Shown here: one piece after another, positions 6,765 to 13,548 of the stretch
Layout: each line of letters starts with the position of its first letter
Numbering within the stretch: position 1 is the first letter of the stretch
IMG/VR virus record: IMGVR_UViG_3300032284_001828
Span: 1 to 29,087 of that record
Reading direction: 5' to 3' (one strand)
Length of the DNA stretch: 29,087 nt
Source: a virus
Translations under genes and position numbers: made by a program
Notes under the pieces: generated by a model
Database searches by the model: none
What the model was told of the DNA's origin: nothing
Seen by the model: only the letters and a program-made list of their open reading frames with translations

Positions 6765-7919
6765 ATGGCTACACTAGATACAAAACTATCAGGAACACAA
6801 ACCGGCTCAATGGTAACAGAAAGCCTGGGCGCCCCGGGTCAAATTGCCTATGATGAGTCAGCATACCCTAGCACAGCAAACAAGCGCAAAGCAATTGAAG
6901 ACTATGTAAGATTGCGCCTTGGTGATGGGCTAGTAGATGTTGAACTAGATCCTATACACTACAAGGTGGCTATTGACCGTGCGCTGGGTCGTTATCGTCA
7001 ACGTGCTCAGCATGCAGAAGAAGAGAGCTTTGCATTCTTAGATCTTCTGCCCGAAACCCAAGAGTACATACTTCCACAAGAGATCATGACTGTACGTGCT
7101 ATATTCCGTCGAGGAATTGGTAGCGTAACAGGAACAACAGCCAGCCAATTTGAGCCTTTTGCATCAGGTTATCTAAACACCTACATGCTGGTAGCAGGCC
7201 GTGTTGGTGGTCTTACCAACTACGAACTGTTCACACAGTATCAGAAACTGGCCATGAACATGTTTGGTGGATTCATGAACTTTACATGGAATCCAGTTAC
7301 GAAAAAACTCACACTGGTTCGTAAAATACCCAACAGTGGATTCACATATCTACGCATGAGCAGTCTAAGCGCAAGCGGTATTAACGCAGGATCTACCATC
7401 ACCATTAACATGGATAATCCATGGGGTCCTCCGGCCTATAACGGTATTGTGGTCGGCGCACAGGTTGTTATTATCAACTGTAGCATAACCGGATACAACA
7501 ACAGCTATGTGGTACAGAGCGTTAGTGAAGATATGAAAACACTAACAGTAACAGCATTAACAGAACTTGGAGCAACCACAGTAACAGGCTCACAGTTGCA
7601 CCAGAGCAATATCTATAGCCCAACACCAAACGATGTAGCAGAAACTGTACTATTACAGATCTACAATACCAAACCAGACAGCATGTTGTTCAATGATATT
7701 CGTGTTTATACCTGGATACAAGATTACGCACTAGCGGTATGTAAAGACATGCTAGGCCAGGCACGTAGCAAGTTTGCACAAATAGCAGGACCACAAGGTG
7801 GAAGTAGTCTGAATGGTGCCGATCTTAAACAAGAAGCCAAGGCAGAAATGGATGCCCTAGAAGAAGAACTCAAGCGTTACTTTGATGGTAGCCAACCATT
7901 AACCTGGATTATGGGATAA
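6765..7919 (+). CDS. gp13: gp13-like neck protein
   Basis: 384 residues against 309 in T4. The N-terminal core (DYVRLRLGDGLVDVELDPIH, then IDRALGRYRQRAQHAEEESF) matches T4 gp13's [29 protein letters not shown]. The C-terminus (WIQDYALAVCKDMLGQARSK, then LKQEAKAEMDALEEEL and PLTWIMG) matches T4's WVKDYATALAKELNGQI...EEARLEKEALREEL. gp13 forms the neck ring with gp14 below the portal. Between about residues 205 and 290 there is a beta-rich insertion (ITINMDNPWGPPAYNGIVVG) not present in T4. The start follows AAGGATCC by a short spacing. It is the only neck gene on the plus strand here; gp14 and gp15 lie upstream on the minus strand. Confidence 0.88.
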   Translation: MATLDTKLSGTQTGSMVTESLGAPGQIAYDESAYPSTANKRKAIEDYVRLRLGDGLVDVELDPIHYKVAIDRALGRYRQRAQHAEEESFAFLDLLPETQEYILPQEIMTVRAIFRRGIGSVTGTTASQFEPFASGYLNTYMLVAGRVGGLTNYELFTQYQKLAMNMFGGFMNFTWNPVTKKLTLVRKIPNSGFTYLRMSSLSASGINAGSTITINMDNPWGPPAYNGIVVGAQVVIINCSITGYNNSYVVQSVSEDMKTLTVTALTELGATTVTGSQLHQSNIYSPTPNDVAETVLLQIYNTKPDSMLFNDIRVYTWIQDYALAVCKDMLGQARSKFAQIAGPQGGSSLNGADLKQEAKAEMDALEEELKRYFDGSQPLTWIMG

Positions 7920-7926
7920 GTACAAC

Positions 7927-8289
7927 ATGAAAATTATTGAAGTTATTAGTGAAGCAGGAAAACTACCCAAGAGTCATATCAGTGCAACTCCTGGCATGAA
8001 AAAACATCCTGGATTGGACAACAGCAGTCCTTACGCACCCTGGAGATTTGCCAGTATGTTTGTACCCAGCTCTCCCGACTTTGAACATGAGCCGCATAAA
8101 TTAGGTCCAAGTGGACAAGCACTGGTAACAGCGGCCTATAGCAAAGGTGACCATGAGATCATTGCCGCGGCAGAAAAAAGATTTGGCACCAAGAGTGTTA
8201 GCATGACTCCGGCTGGATCTAGCGAGCAAAGCGATACCAATAAAACAAGCCCAACAGCAAAACACAAAAAGAACAAATACGGTGTCTAA
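7927..8289 (+). CDS. Small putative head-associated protein with capsid-targeting-like N-terminus
   Basis: 120 residues. It opens MKIIEVISEAGK, which resembles the T4 capsid-targeting sequence (MKTYQEFIAEA) and contains ISE, fitting the gp21 prohead protease rule (Ile/Leu)-x-Glu. After that comes a Pro/Gly/His-rich segment (KSHISATPGMKKHPGLDNSS) and a short core (GQALVTAAYSKGDHEIIAAA), then a Lys/Ser/Thr-rich tail ending KHKKNKYGV. I recall similar small proteins next to gp13 in marine T4-like phages but no function. It starts 7 bases after gp13 and ends with TAAATA, so the stop codon overlaps a possible late promoter. Being packed in the head is inference from the N-terminus. Confidence 0.7.
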   Translation: MKIIEVISEAGKLPKSHISATPGMKKHPGLDNSSPYAPWRFASMFVPSSPDFEHEPHKLGPSGQALVTAAYSKGDHEIIAAAEKRFGTKSVSMTPAGSSEQSDTNKTSPTAKHKKNKYGV

Positions 8290-8321
8290 ATAATTGACAT
8301 TGTGTAATAATCGTGTAAAAA
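8287..8321 (+). promoter_or_regulatory. Possible overlapping late and sigma70 promoters for gp1
   Basis: TAAATA at 8287-8292 includes the stop codon of the upstream gene, so it may be chance. TTGACA at 8294-8299 is followed after 16 bases by TAAAAA at 8316-8321 (4 of 6 matches). Transcripts from the latter would start about 8328, inside the terminator stem, and so escape it. Confidence 0.4.
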
Positions 8322-8322
8322 T

Positions 8323-8348
8323 AGCTCCTATACACTAGGGGCTTTTTT
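8323..8348 (+). terminator. Intrinsic terminator abutting the gp1 start codon
   Basis: AGCTCCTA (8323-8330), loop TACAC, TAGGGGCT (8336-8343) gives an 8-bp stem with one G-U pair, followed by a six-T run that ends at the base before the gp1 ATG (8349). The 3' arm carries AGGGG, the likely ribosome binding site of gp1. The hairpin can therefore both end the gp13 transcript and hide the gp1 ribosome binding site. Confidence 0.8.
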
Positions 8349-9029
8349 ATGATCATTGGAATTTGCGGGTTGATTGGTAGCGGCAAAGACACAGCCGCAG
8401 ACTACTTGGTAGGGTTTCATGGCTTTAGACGAGACAGCTTTGCTGGCACACTAAAGGATGCAGTAAGTGCTGTATTTGGGTGGGACCGAGAACTGATTGA
8501 AGGGCGTACTCCTGAAGCTAGAGCCTGGCGAGAACAAGTGGACACCTGGTGGGCAGAGAGACTAAACATGCCTCATTTAACCCCACGCTGGATACTACAA
8601 TATTGGGGAACCGAAGTGTGTAGAGAGCACTTCCATGATGATATCTGGATTGCGGCATTGCAATCAAGACTAGCCCGGCGCAGTGATCATACAGTTATCA
8701 GTGATGTACGTTTTCCTAATGAGATCAAAGCAATCAAAGAACAAGGTGGACGTATTGTATGGATACAGCGCGGAGTTATTCCTCACTGGTATGATATTGC
8801 CTGCAAAGCAAACAAAGGTGATAGTGCCGCACAACGTTGGTTACAAGAAAATGCTATTCATGCAAGTGAAACATCCTGGGCAGGTGCAGACTTTGATTCG
8901 GTCATCAACAACAATGGGCGAATCGACGAACTATACAATGAGCTTAAAAATCTGGTACAACCGGAGCAGGTTTCCATTGCAATTTCTTCTTCCGCAGTAC
9001 CTGCTGACAATTTAAGCATACAGTTTTAA
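8349..9029 (+). CDS. gp1: gp1-like deoxynucleoside monophosphate kinase
   Basis: 226 residues; T4 gp1 has 241. The P-loop GLIGSGKDTAADYL at residues 7-20 binds ATP. DSFAGTLKDAVSAVFGWDRE and RWILQYWGTEVCREHFHDDI are the acceptor-dNMP segments typical of the T4 gp1 and phage dNMP kinase family. HTVISDVRFPNEIKAIKEQGG is the conserved DVRFxNE motif. The enzyme phosphorylates dNMPs (in T4 dTMP, dGMP and hydroxymethyl-dCMP) to diphosphates for phage DNA synthesis. The AGGGG ribosome binding site lies in the 3' arm of the upstream terminator. The last 86 bases overlap the antisense HNH-like gene; the final residues (about 200-226) look less family-like, suggesting a replaced C-terminus. Confidence 0.92.
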   Translation: MIIGICGLIGSGKDTAADYLVGFHGFRRDSFAGTLKDAVSAVFGWDRELIEGRTPEARAWREQVDTWWAERLNMPHLTPRWILQYWGTEVCREHFHDDIWIAALQSRLARRSDHTVISDVRFPNEIKAIKEQGGRIVWIQRGVIPHWYDIACKANKGDSAAQRWLQENAIHASETSWAGADFDSVINNNGRIDELYNELKNLVQPEQVSIAISSSAVPADNLSIQF

Positions 9030-9294
9030 GGTTGGAATTATCGGTGTTTCTTAAGTCACCATTGATATGAAACACCAGTAACTGACTATCAGGTAGTGCC
9101 GCTTCAAACCCGCACACTTCACAGGCAGATTTTTTACGATATCCTCTCCGGTACCAGGCAGGCGGAGTTGGTTTTACTTTTTTTCCTAATCGACTACAGG
9201 TATCGCAGGTCTTGCGATAATATGCTTTACCGTTCTTGTAGCAGTTTACAGCTACCAGCCGGTTAGCGTTACAGGTAGTGCAAATAGGTCTCAT
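8944..9294 (-). CDS. HNH-like zinc-binding protein, possibly degenerate endonuclease
   Basis: 116 residues. There are four CxxC pairs: C5/C8, C30/C33, C58/C61 and C93/C96. The second half has the HNH layout CEVCGFEA...VFHINGDLRNTDNSNLKT and CLNC, as in marine T4-like phage proteins of the form CxxCGF...DHIDGDxxNN...NLxxxCxxCH. Here the first acidic residue of DHI is Phe (FHI) and the terminal His is Gln (CLNCQQ), so nuclease activity may be lost and a zinc-binding DNA-binding role is possible. The N-terminal half is a second zinc ribbon with a basic linker. It is antisense to its neighbours and overlaps the end of gp1 by 86 bases, as expected for an invading element. Confidence 0.75.
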   Translation of the reverse strand: MRPICTTCNANRLVAVNCYKNGKAYYRKTCDTCSRLGKKVKPTPPAWYRRGYRKKSACEVCGFEAALPDSQLLVFHINGDLRNTDNSNLKTVCLNCQQVLRKKKLQWKPAPVVPDF

Positions 9295-9323
9295 ACTGTT
9301 ATTTATTCATTGACCTTAATTTA

Positions 9324-9348
9324 AGGGCAGGCTAACCGCCCATTTTTG
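9324..9348 (+). terminator. Possible intrinsic terminator upstream of the gp18 late promoter
   Basis: GGGC-A-GG, loop CTAA, CC-GCCC, followed by ATTTTTG: a short GC stem with one bulged A and a T-run. It would end plus-strand read-through from gp1 just before the gp18 promoter. It may also shield gp18 from antisense traffic. The stem is short, so confidence is moderate. Confidence 0.5.
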
Positions 9349-9357
9349 TCATTTACC

Positions 9358-9365
9358 GATAAATA
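9358..9365 (+). promoter_or_regulatory. T4-type late promoter for gp18
   Basis: GATAAATA, 7 of 8 matches to the T4 late element, 49 bases before the gp18 ATG. Transcription would begin near 9371, within the 5' arm of the leader hairpins. Confidence 0.7.
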
Positions 9366-9366
9366 T

Positions 9367-9404
9367 CTTTAACAAATAACACTTTGTTAAAAAAATTGTT
9401 AAAG
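9367..9404 (+). promoter_or_regulatory. gp18 leader with two alternative hairpins
   Basis: TTTAACAAA (9368-9376) can pair with TTTGTTAAA (9383-9391, loop of 6). Alternatively CTTTAACAA (9367-9375) can pair with TTGTTAAAG (9396-9404), whose end runs into the ribosome binding site AAAGGA (9401-9406). The two folds exclude each other; the second hides the ribosome binding site. Confidence 0.5.
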
Positions 9405-9414
9405 GAAAAATAAC

Positions 9415-12400
9415 ATGGCAAGCCTAGTATCCCCAGGTCTGAGTATAACAGTAACAGACGAAACACAATATGTATCAACCGGTTTAGGTACCGTACCATT
9501 AGTTTTTGTAGCAACCGCTCAAGACAAAATGGGACCATCTGGATCAGCCGCAACAGGTACATCAAAAGCCAAGGCCGGACATCTCCAGGCATTTGGTAGC
9601 CAACGTGATCTAATCACTGCGTTTGGATATCCAACGTTCCAGCAAGATGCAGGCGGTGGTCCAGTTAACGGCGGTGAACTAAACGAGTATGGACTACAAG
9701 CCGCTTACAGCGCACTTGGTCTTGGAAGTAATATTTATATTGTTCGTGCAGACATTGACATGAACGAATTGCATGCTACAGCAGTACGCCCAGTAGGGGC
9801 AGTAGCCAATGGTACAGAATGGTTAGATCTATCCAGTAGCAAATTTGGTATTTTTGTATGGAACGCATCCACTCAAGCATACTCTGCTCAGACTCCATTG
9901 ATCATCACCAGCACAAGCCAGTGTTCAGCACCAGGCGGCGGGACTCCAGTATACACTCCATTGAGCTCAGTCGGTTCAATTGGTCAGTTTGCAGTTGTTG
10001 TTGCTGATGCTAACAATCCAGTATTTTACAAAACACCAGATAACATGTGGGTTCCAATTGGAACTACAGAATATCAACAGGTATGGCCAACTGTACAATC
10101 ATCTCTTGTATATGCCGGATCACCTGTTCCTGTAGGTACTACGGTCACTATTAATGCAACCACAGTAACAATCACAGGTGCAGGATCAAATGCAACATTG
10201 ACCGAAGTTGTTACCAGCATCAACAGCGCATTTGGTGCTAGTTTTGGTGACGGTATCCAGGCTGGTACAGATTCAACAGGCACACGTCTGGTTATCTATG
10301 CAGACAGCACAGCAATGAGCGATGGTACACACACTGACGGCAAAATTAATATTGCAACCAGCGCAGGTGCAACATCACTTGGATTGACTGGTGGATCTTA
10401 TAATTCTCCACTACTCAGCTTTGGTACATACACACAAGTTCCAACATTCGCATCAAGCGATTCAACACCAGCACCAACAGGTAGCTTGTGGATTAAAACC
10501 ACTGCGATTGGCGGTGGCGCAACCTGGGCAGTAAACAAATACAACAGCACCACTGGTGCATTTGTAGCTCAATCAGCACCAATTTATTCTAGTCGTGCCG
10601 CGGCACTATTTGGTATTGATTACTTCAACGGTGGCACAGGTATCAGCGTTGGATCAGTTTTTGTTGACTATTCATCAATCGCAAACTACCCAGGTACATT
10701 TAAAATTTGGAATCGCTATAAGAGTGGCATGACACAGATCACTGGCGCGGCTCTTGCAAGTGCAACACCATTCACAATTGGTGATACATTTACATTGGCA
10801 GTGACACAACCTGGTACAGCAACAATTACAGCATACCCATTGACCATTGCTTCCACTACAGCAAGCGGATTTGTAACATTAATATTAGGCGCAAACATCC
10901 AAAACGTTTCCGCAAGTATTTCTAATTCAGGCGCTATTGTACTTCAGCATGAAGCAGGTGGCGATTTGTATCTGATCAACACAAGCGGTGGTGGTCATAA
11001 TCCAATACTTAACGCTGGATTCTCAAGCAGTACCTCAGGAATCTTAGTTGAACTAGACACAGTAACAGCATATACCACAACCGGAACTCCAGTTAGTTTG
11101 ACCGGCACATTGGTTGCAGGCAACTGGTCTCCATTGAGCTATACATACAGCGCAACACAACCATATGTTGCTCCTGCAAACGGCACACACTGGTACTATT
11201 CAGATGTTATCGAAGCCGACATCATGATTTGTACTGGTAGCGGTTGGCAAGGTTACGGCACAGTTACCGCTGATGCACGTGGCTACAACCTAACACAAAC
11301 AGATCCAAATGGTCCAATCTTTACAGCAGATGTTGCACCTACATTGCAAACCACAGGTAGCGCAGTTGTTGCTGGCGACCTATGGGTTGATACAGGCGAC
11401 CTAGAAAACTATCCTAAGATCTATCGTTACAACGGTAGCACCTGGGTAGCAATTAATAACACAGATAAAGTTACACAAAACGGTATCGTGTTTGCTGATG
11501 CACGTTGGGATGCAAGTCTTGACGGATATGGCAACAGCGTTGGTGGTATCATTGATCCAGTAGCTGGTTCAATTCCAGTTATCAGCACAATGAAAACAAG
11601 TAACTATGTTGACCTAGATGCTCCTGCATACCAATTGTATCCACGTGGTACATTGCTATGGAACACTCGTCGTAACGGCTTTAATGTTAAGCAATATGTT
11701 GGTAATGCTTTCACTAGCACAGCTTATCCAAACGCCGCAACAACCGGAACACACCAAACTGGTACAATTCCAACATACAGTGGAACATGGCAAACAGTTA
11801 GCGGTGAAAATGATGACGGTACACCAGCAATGGGTCATTATGCTCAACGTGCAATGGTTATCAAAGCCTTGCGTTCAGCGATTGATTCCAGCACACAAAT
11901 CCGTGAAGATCAATATTCATTCCAATTGATTGCAACTCCTGGTTATCCAGAAGCTCTTGCAAACATGACAGCATTGAACAATGATCGTGTTAACACAGCG
12001 TTCATCGTTGGTGACACACCATTTGATTTGAAGCCAAACACAATTGATATCACTGATTGGAGCAACAACGTTGAAACAACAGCAGATATCTACACAGCTA
12101 TCTACTACCCAGCAGGTCAATCAAATGACTTGTTAGGCAACACCATTGTTGTTCCACCAAGCCATATGGCATTGCGTACATTTATCCACAGTGACAACTT
12201 GAGCTACCCATGGTTTGCTCCAGCTGGCGCACGTCGTGGCCTAGTAGATAACGCAACATCAGTTGGCTATGTTGATTATACAACCGGCCTGTTTAACAAG
12301 ATTGGTGTACAACATAGTCTACGTGACACATTGTACCAACTGCGTATCAACCCAATTACAGTACAACCTAACCTAGGTTTATGTGTATGGGGTCAAAAGA

Positions 12401-12735
12401 CACGTAGCCCAGTTGCACAAAGTACTGACCGTGTTAACGTATCACGTTTGGTAAACTACATCCGTACTGTTCTAGCAACAGTTGGTAATGGATTTATGTT
12501 TGAACCAAATGACACTATTACACGTAACCAGATCAAGAATGTTATCGAAGGTGTGTTTAACGACCTAGTGGCCAAACGTGGTATCTATGACTACTCTGTG
12601 GTTTGCGATGACACCAATAACACTCCTGATCGTATTTCACGTAATGAGTTGTACGTAGACGTAGCGATTGCTCCAGTAAGAGCAGTTGAATTCATCTACA
12701 TTCCAATTCGTTTGGTTAACCCAGGTCAGAAGTAA
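9415..12735 (+). CDS. gp18: Tail sheath protein gp18, unusually large
   Basis: 1106 residues against 659 in T4. The N-terminus (ASLVSPGLSITVTDETQYVS, then GTVPLVFVATAQDK) and the C-terminal part from about residue 800 (HYAQRAMVIKALRSAID, then FAPAGARRGLV, CVWGQKTRS, RVNVSRLVNYIRTVL and a final EFIYIPIRLVNPGQK) are the conserved contractile-sheath blocks. The sheath wraps the tube and shortens to drive it through the envelope. The extra length lies in the middle (about residues 130-790), a Thr/Ser/Gly-rich beta region facing outward in sheath structures. It contains segments like GDLWVDTGD...IYRYNGSTWV. The start has AAAGGA upstream. Confidence 0.95.
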   Translation: MASLVSPGLSITVTDETQYVSTGLGTVPLVFVATAQDKMGPSGSAATGTSKAKAGHLQAFGSQRDLITAFGYPTFQQDAGGGPVNGGELNEYGLQAAYSALGLGSNIYIVRADIDMNELHATAVRPVGAVANGTEWLDLSSSKFGIFVWNASTQAYSAQTPLIITSTSQCSAPGGGTPVYTPLSSVGSIGQFAVVVADANNPVFYKTPDNMWVPIGTTEYQQVWPTVQSSLVYAGSPVPVGTTVTINATTVTITGAGSNATLTEVVTSINSAFGASFGDGIQAGTDSTGTRLVIYADSTAMSDGTHTDGKINIATSAGATSLGLTGGSYNSPLLSFGTYTQVPTFASSDSTPAPTGSLWIKTTAIGGGATWAVNKYNSTTGAFVAQSAPIYSSRAAALFGIDYFNGGTGISVGSVFVDYSSIANYPGTFKIWNRYKSGMTQITGAALASATPFTIGDTFTLAVTQPGTATITAYPLTIASTTASGFVTLILGANIQNVSASISNSGAIVLQHEAGGDLYLINTSGGGHNPILNAGFSSSTSGILVELDTVTAYTTTGTPVSLTGTLVAGNWSPLSYTYSATQPYVAPANGTHWYYSDVIEADIMICTGSGWQGYGTVTADARGYNLTQTDPNGPIFTADVAPTLQTTGSAVVAGDLWVDTGDLENYPKIYRYNGSTWVAINNTDKVTQNGIVFADARWDASLDGYGNSVGGIIDPVAGSIPVISTMKTSNYVDLDAPAYQLYPRGTLLWNTRRNGFNVKQYVGNAFTSTAYPNAATTGTHQTGTIPTYSGTWQTVSGENDDGTPAMGHYAQRAMVIKALRSAIDSSTQIREDQYSFQLIATPGYPEALANMTALNNDRVNTAFIVGDTPFDLKPNTIDITDWSNNVETTADIYTAIYYPAGQSNDLLGNTIVVPPSHMALRTFIHSDNLSYPWFAPAGARRGLVDNATSVGYVDYTTGLFNKIGVQHSLRDTLYQLRINPITVQPNLGLCVWGQKTRSPVAQSTDRVNVSRLVNYIRTVLATVGNGFMFEPNDTITRNQIKNVIEGVFNDLVAKRGIYDYSVVCDDTNNTPDRISRNELYVDVAIAPVRAVEFIYIPIRLVNPGQK

Positions 12736-12744
12736 TAGTAGTGG

Positions 12745-12772
12745 ATAATGGAGAGCAGGAGCTCTCCATTAT
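12745..12772 (+). other. Perfect hairpin after gp18 without T-run
   Basis: ATAATGGAGAGC (12745-12756), loop AGGA, GCTCTCCATTAT (12761-12772): a perfect 12-bp stem. No T-run follows, so it is not a classic terminator. It could protect the 3' end of gp18 mRNA, mark a processing site, or terminate with a factor. It lies 9 bases after the gp18 stop. Confidence 0.75.
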
Positions 12773-12785
12773 ACAAATAAAATAT

Positions 12786-12793
12786 GGTAAATA
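12786..12793 (+). promoter_or_regulatory. T4-type late promoter for gp19
   Basis: GGTAAATA, containing the invariant TAAATA core, 26 bases before the gp19 ATG. TAGGAGAA between them provides the ribosome binding site. Confidence 0.6.
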
Positions 12794-12819
12794 ACTATAA
12801 CAAGGATTAGGAGAATACA

Positions 12820-13458
12820 ATGTCCACAGCATCATTATCAAGATTTACAGTTCCAGTTGCAGGTGCAAACGATGCAAGCGCCGGCGCACAGGGCCTGTTG
12901 ATGCCAAAGTTAGCCTGGAGATTTCGTGTGACCTTTATTGGTCTCGGAGTTAGTCAGCCAACAACAGAAATGACCAAGCAAGTTATGGACATTACCCGTC
13001 CTACAGTTCAGTTTGGTGATATCGTAGTTGATGTCTACAACAGCAAGATTAAATTGCTAGGCAAACCAGAATGGCAAGACGTTACAGTTAACCTGCGCGA
13101 TGACGCAACAGGTGCATGTAGCAAACTTATCGGCGAACAACTACAGAAACAATTTGACTTTGCAGAACAATCATCTGCTAGTTCAGGCATTGATTATAAA
13201 TTTGTTACACAAATTGAAATGCTTGACGGCGGCAATGGTAACAATGCAGTCAATGTTCTTGAAACATGGCAAATGTATGGTTGCTACCTATCACAGGTCA
13301 ACTATGGTGAAGTTAATTATGCAAGTGGTACAGAAGTTGTTAAGATTGCTCTTACAATCAAGTACGACAATGCAGAACAAGTTCCTGAAGCAAGCACTGG
13401 TGTTGGTATTTCAGTGGCAAGTCAGGTACTACGTGGTACTGTATTGACAACTGGTTAA
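12820..13458 (+). CDS. gp19: Tail tube protein gp19
   Basis: 212 residues; T4 gp19 has 163. KLAWRFRVTFIGLGV near the N-terminus, VDVYNSKIKLLGKPEWQDVT with VNLRDDATGACSKLIGEQL in the middle, and ETWQMYGCYLSQVNYGEVNY with VVKIALTIKYDNAEQ at the end follow the gp19 pattern (F....G, R......GK..W.....T.RDD......W, W.L.GAF......G..D, I.....YD). The protein stacks in hexameric rings around the DNA channel inside the sheath. An N-terminal extension of roughly 25 residues (Ala/Gly-rich) accounts for part of the extra length. It is a separate transcription unit: its own late promoter and ribosome binding site, a hairpin before it and an intrinsic terminator after it. This suits the high copy number needed. 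Confidence 0.92.
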   Translation: MSTASLSRFTVPVAGANDASAGAQGLLMPKLAWRFRVTFIGLGVSQPTTEMTKQVMDITRPTVQFGDIVVDVYNSKIKLLGKPEWQDVTVNLRDDATGACSKLIGEQLQKQFDFAEQSSASSGIDYKFVTQIEMLDGGNGNNAVNVLETWQMYGCYLSQVNYGEVNYASGTEVVKIALTIKYDNAEQVPEASTGVGISVASQVLRGTVLTTG

Positions 13459-13484
13459 TCCCAGACAATATAGACGACCCCCTC

Positions 13485-13512
13485 AAAGCCCGGATTTATT
13501 CCGGGTTTTTTT
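13485..13512 (+). terminator. Intrinsic terminator after gp19
   Basis: AAGCCCGGA, loop TTTAT, TCCGGGTTT (one G-U pair) followed by a seven-T run. It lies 27 bases after the gp19 stop and just before the next late promoter. Strong stem and T-run make this the clearest terminator in the window. Confidence 0.92.
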
Positions 13513-13515
13513 ATG

Positions 13516-13523
13516 ACTAAATA
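13516..13523 (+). promoter_or_regulatory. T4-type late promoter for the baseplate/gp4 operon
   Basis: ACTAAATA directly after the gp19 terminator, 25 bases before the ATG at 13549. GAGGATCC lies between as ribosome binding site. Confidence 0.6.
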
Positions 13524-13548
13524 TTATATATTGAGGATCCCTTGACCA

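Noticed and set aside
8944-9294. Calling the HNH-like gene an intact homing endonuclease
   Set aside because: The first acidic residue of the DHI motif and the final His are replaced, so activity cannot be assumed.
13444-13472. TTGACA near the end of gp19 as a promoter
   Set aside because: It lies in coding sequence, the -10 candidate (AATATA) is poor, and a strong terminator follows directly.
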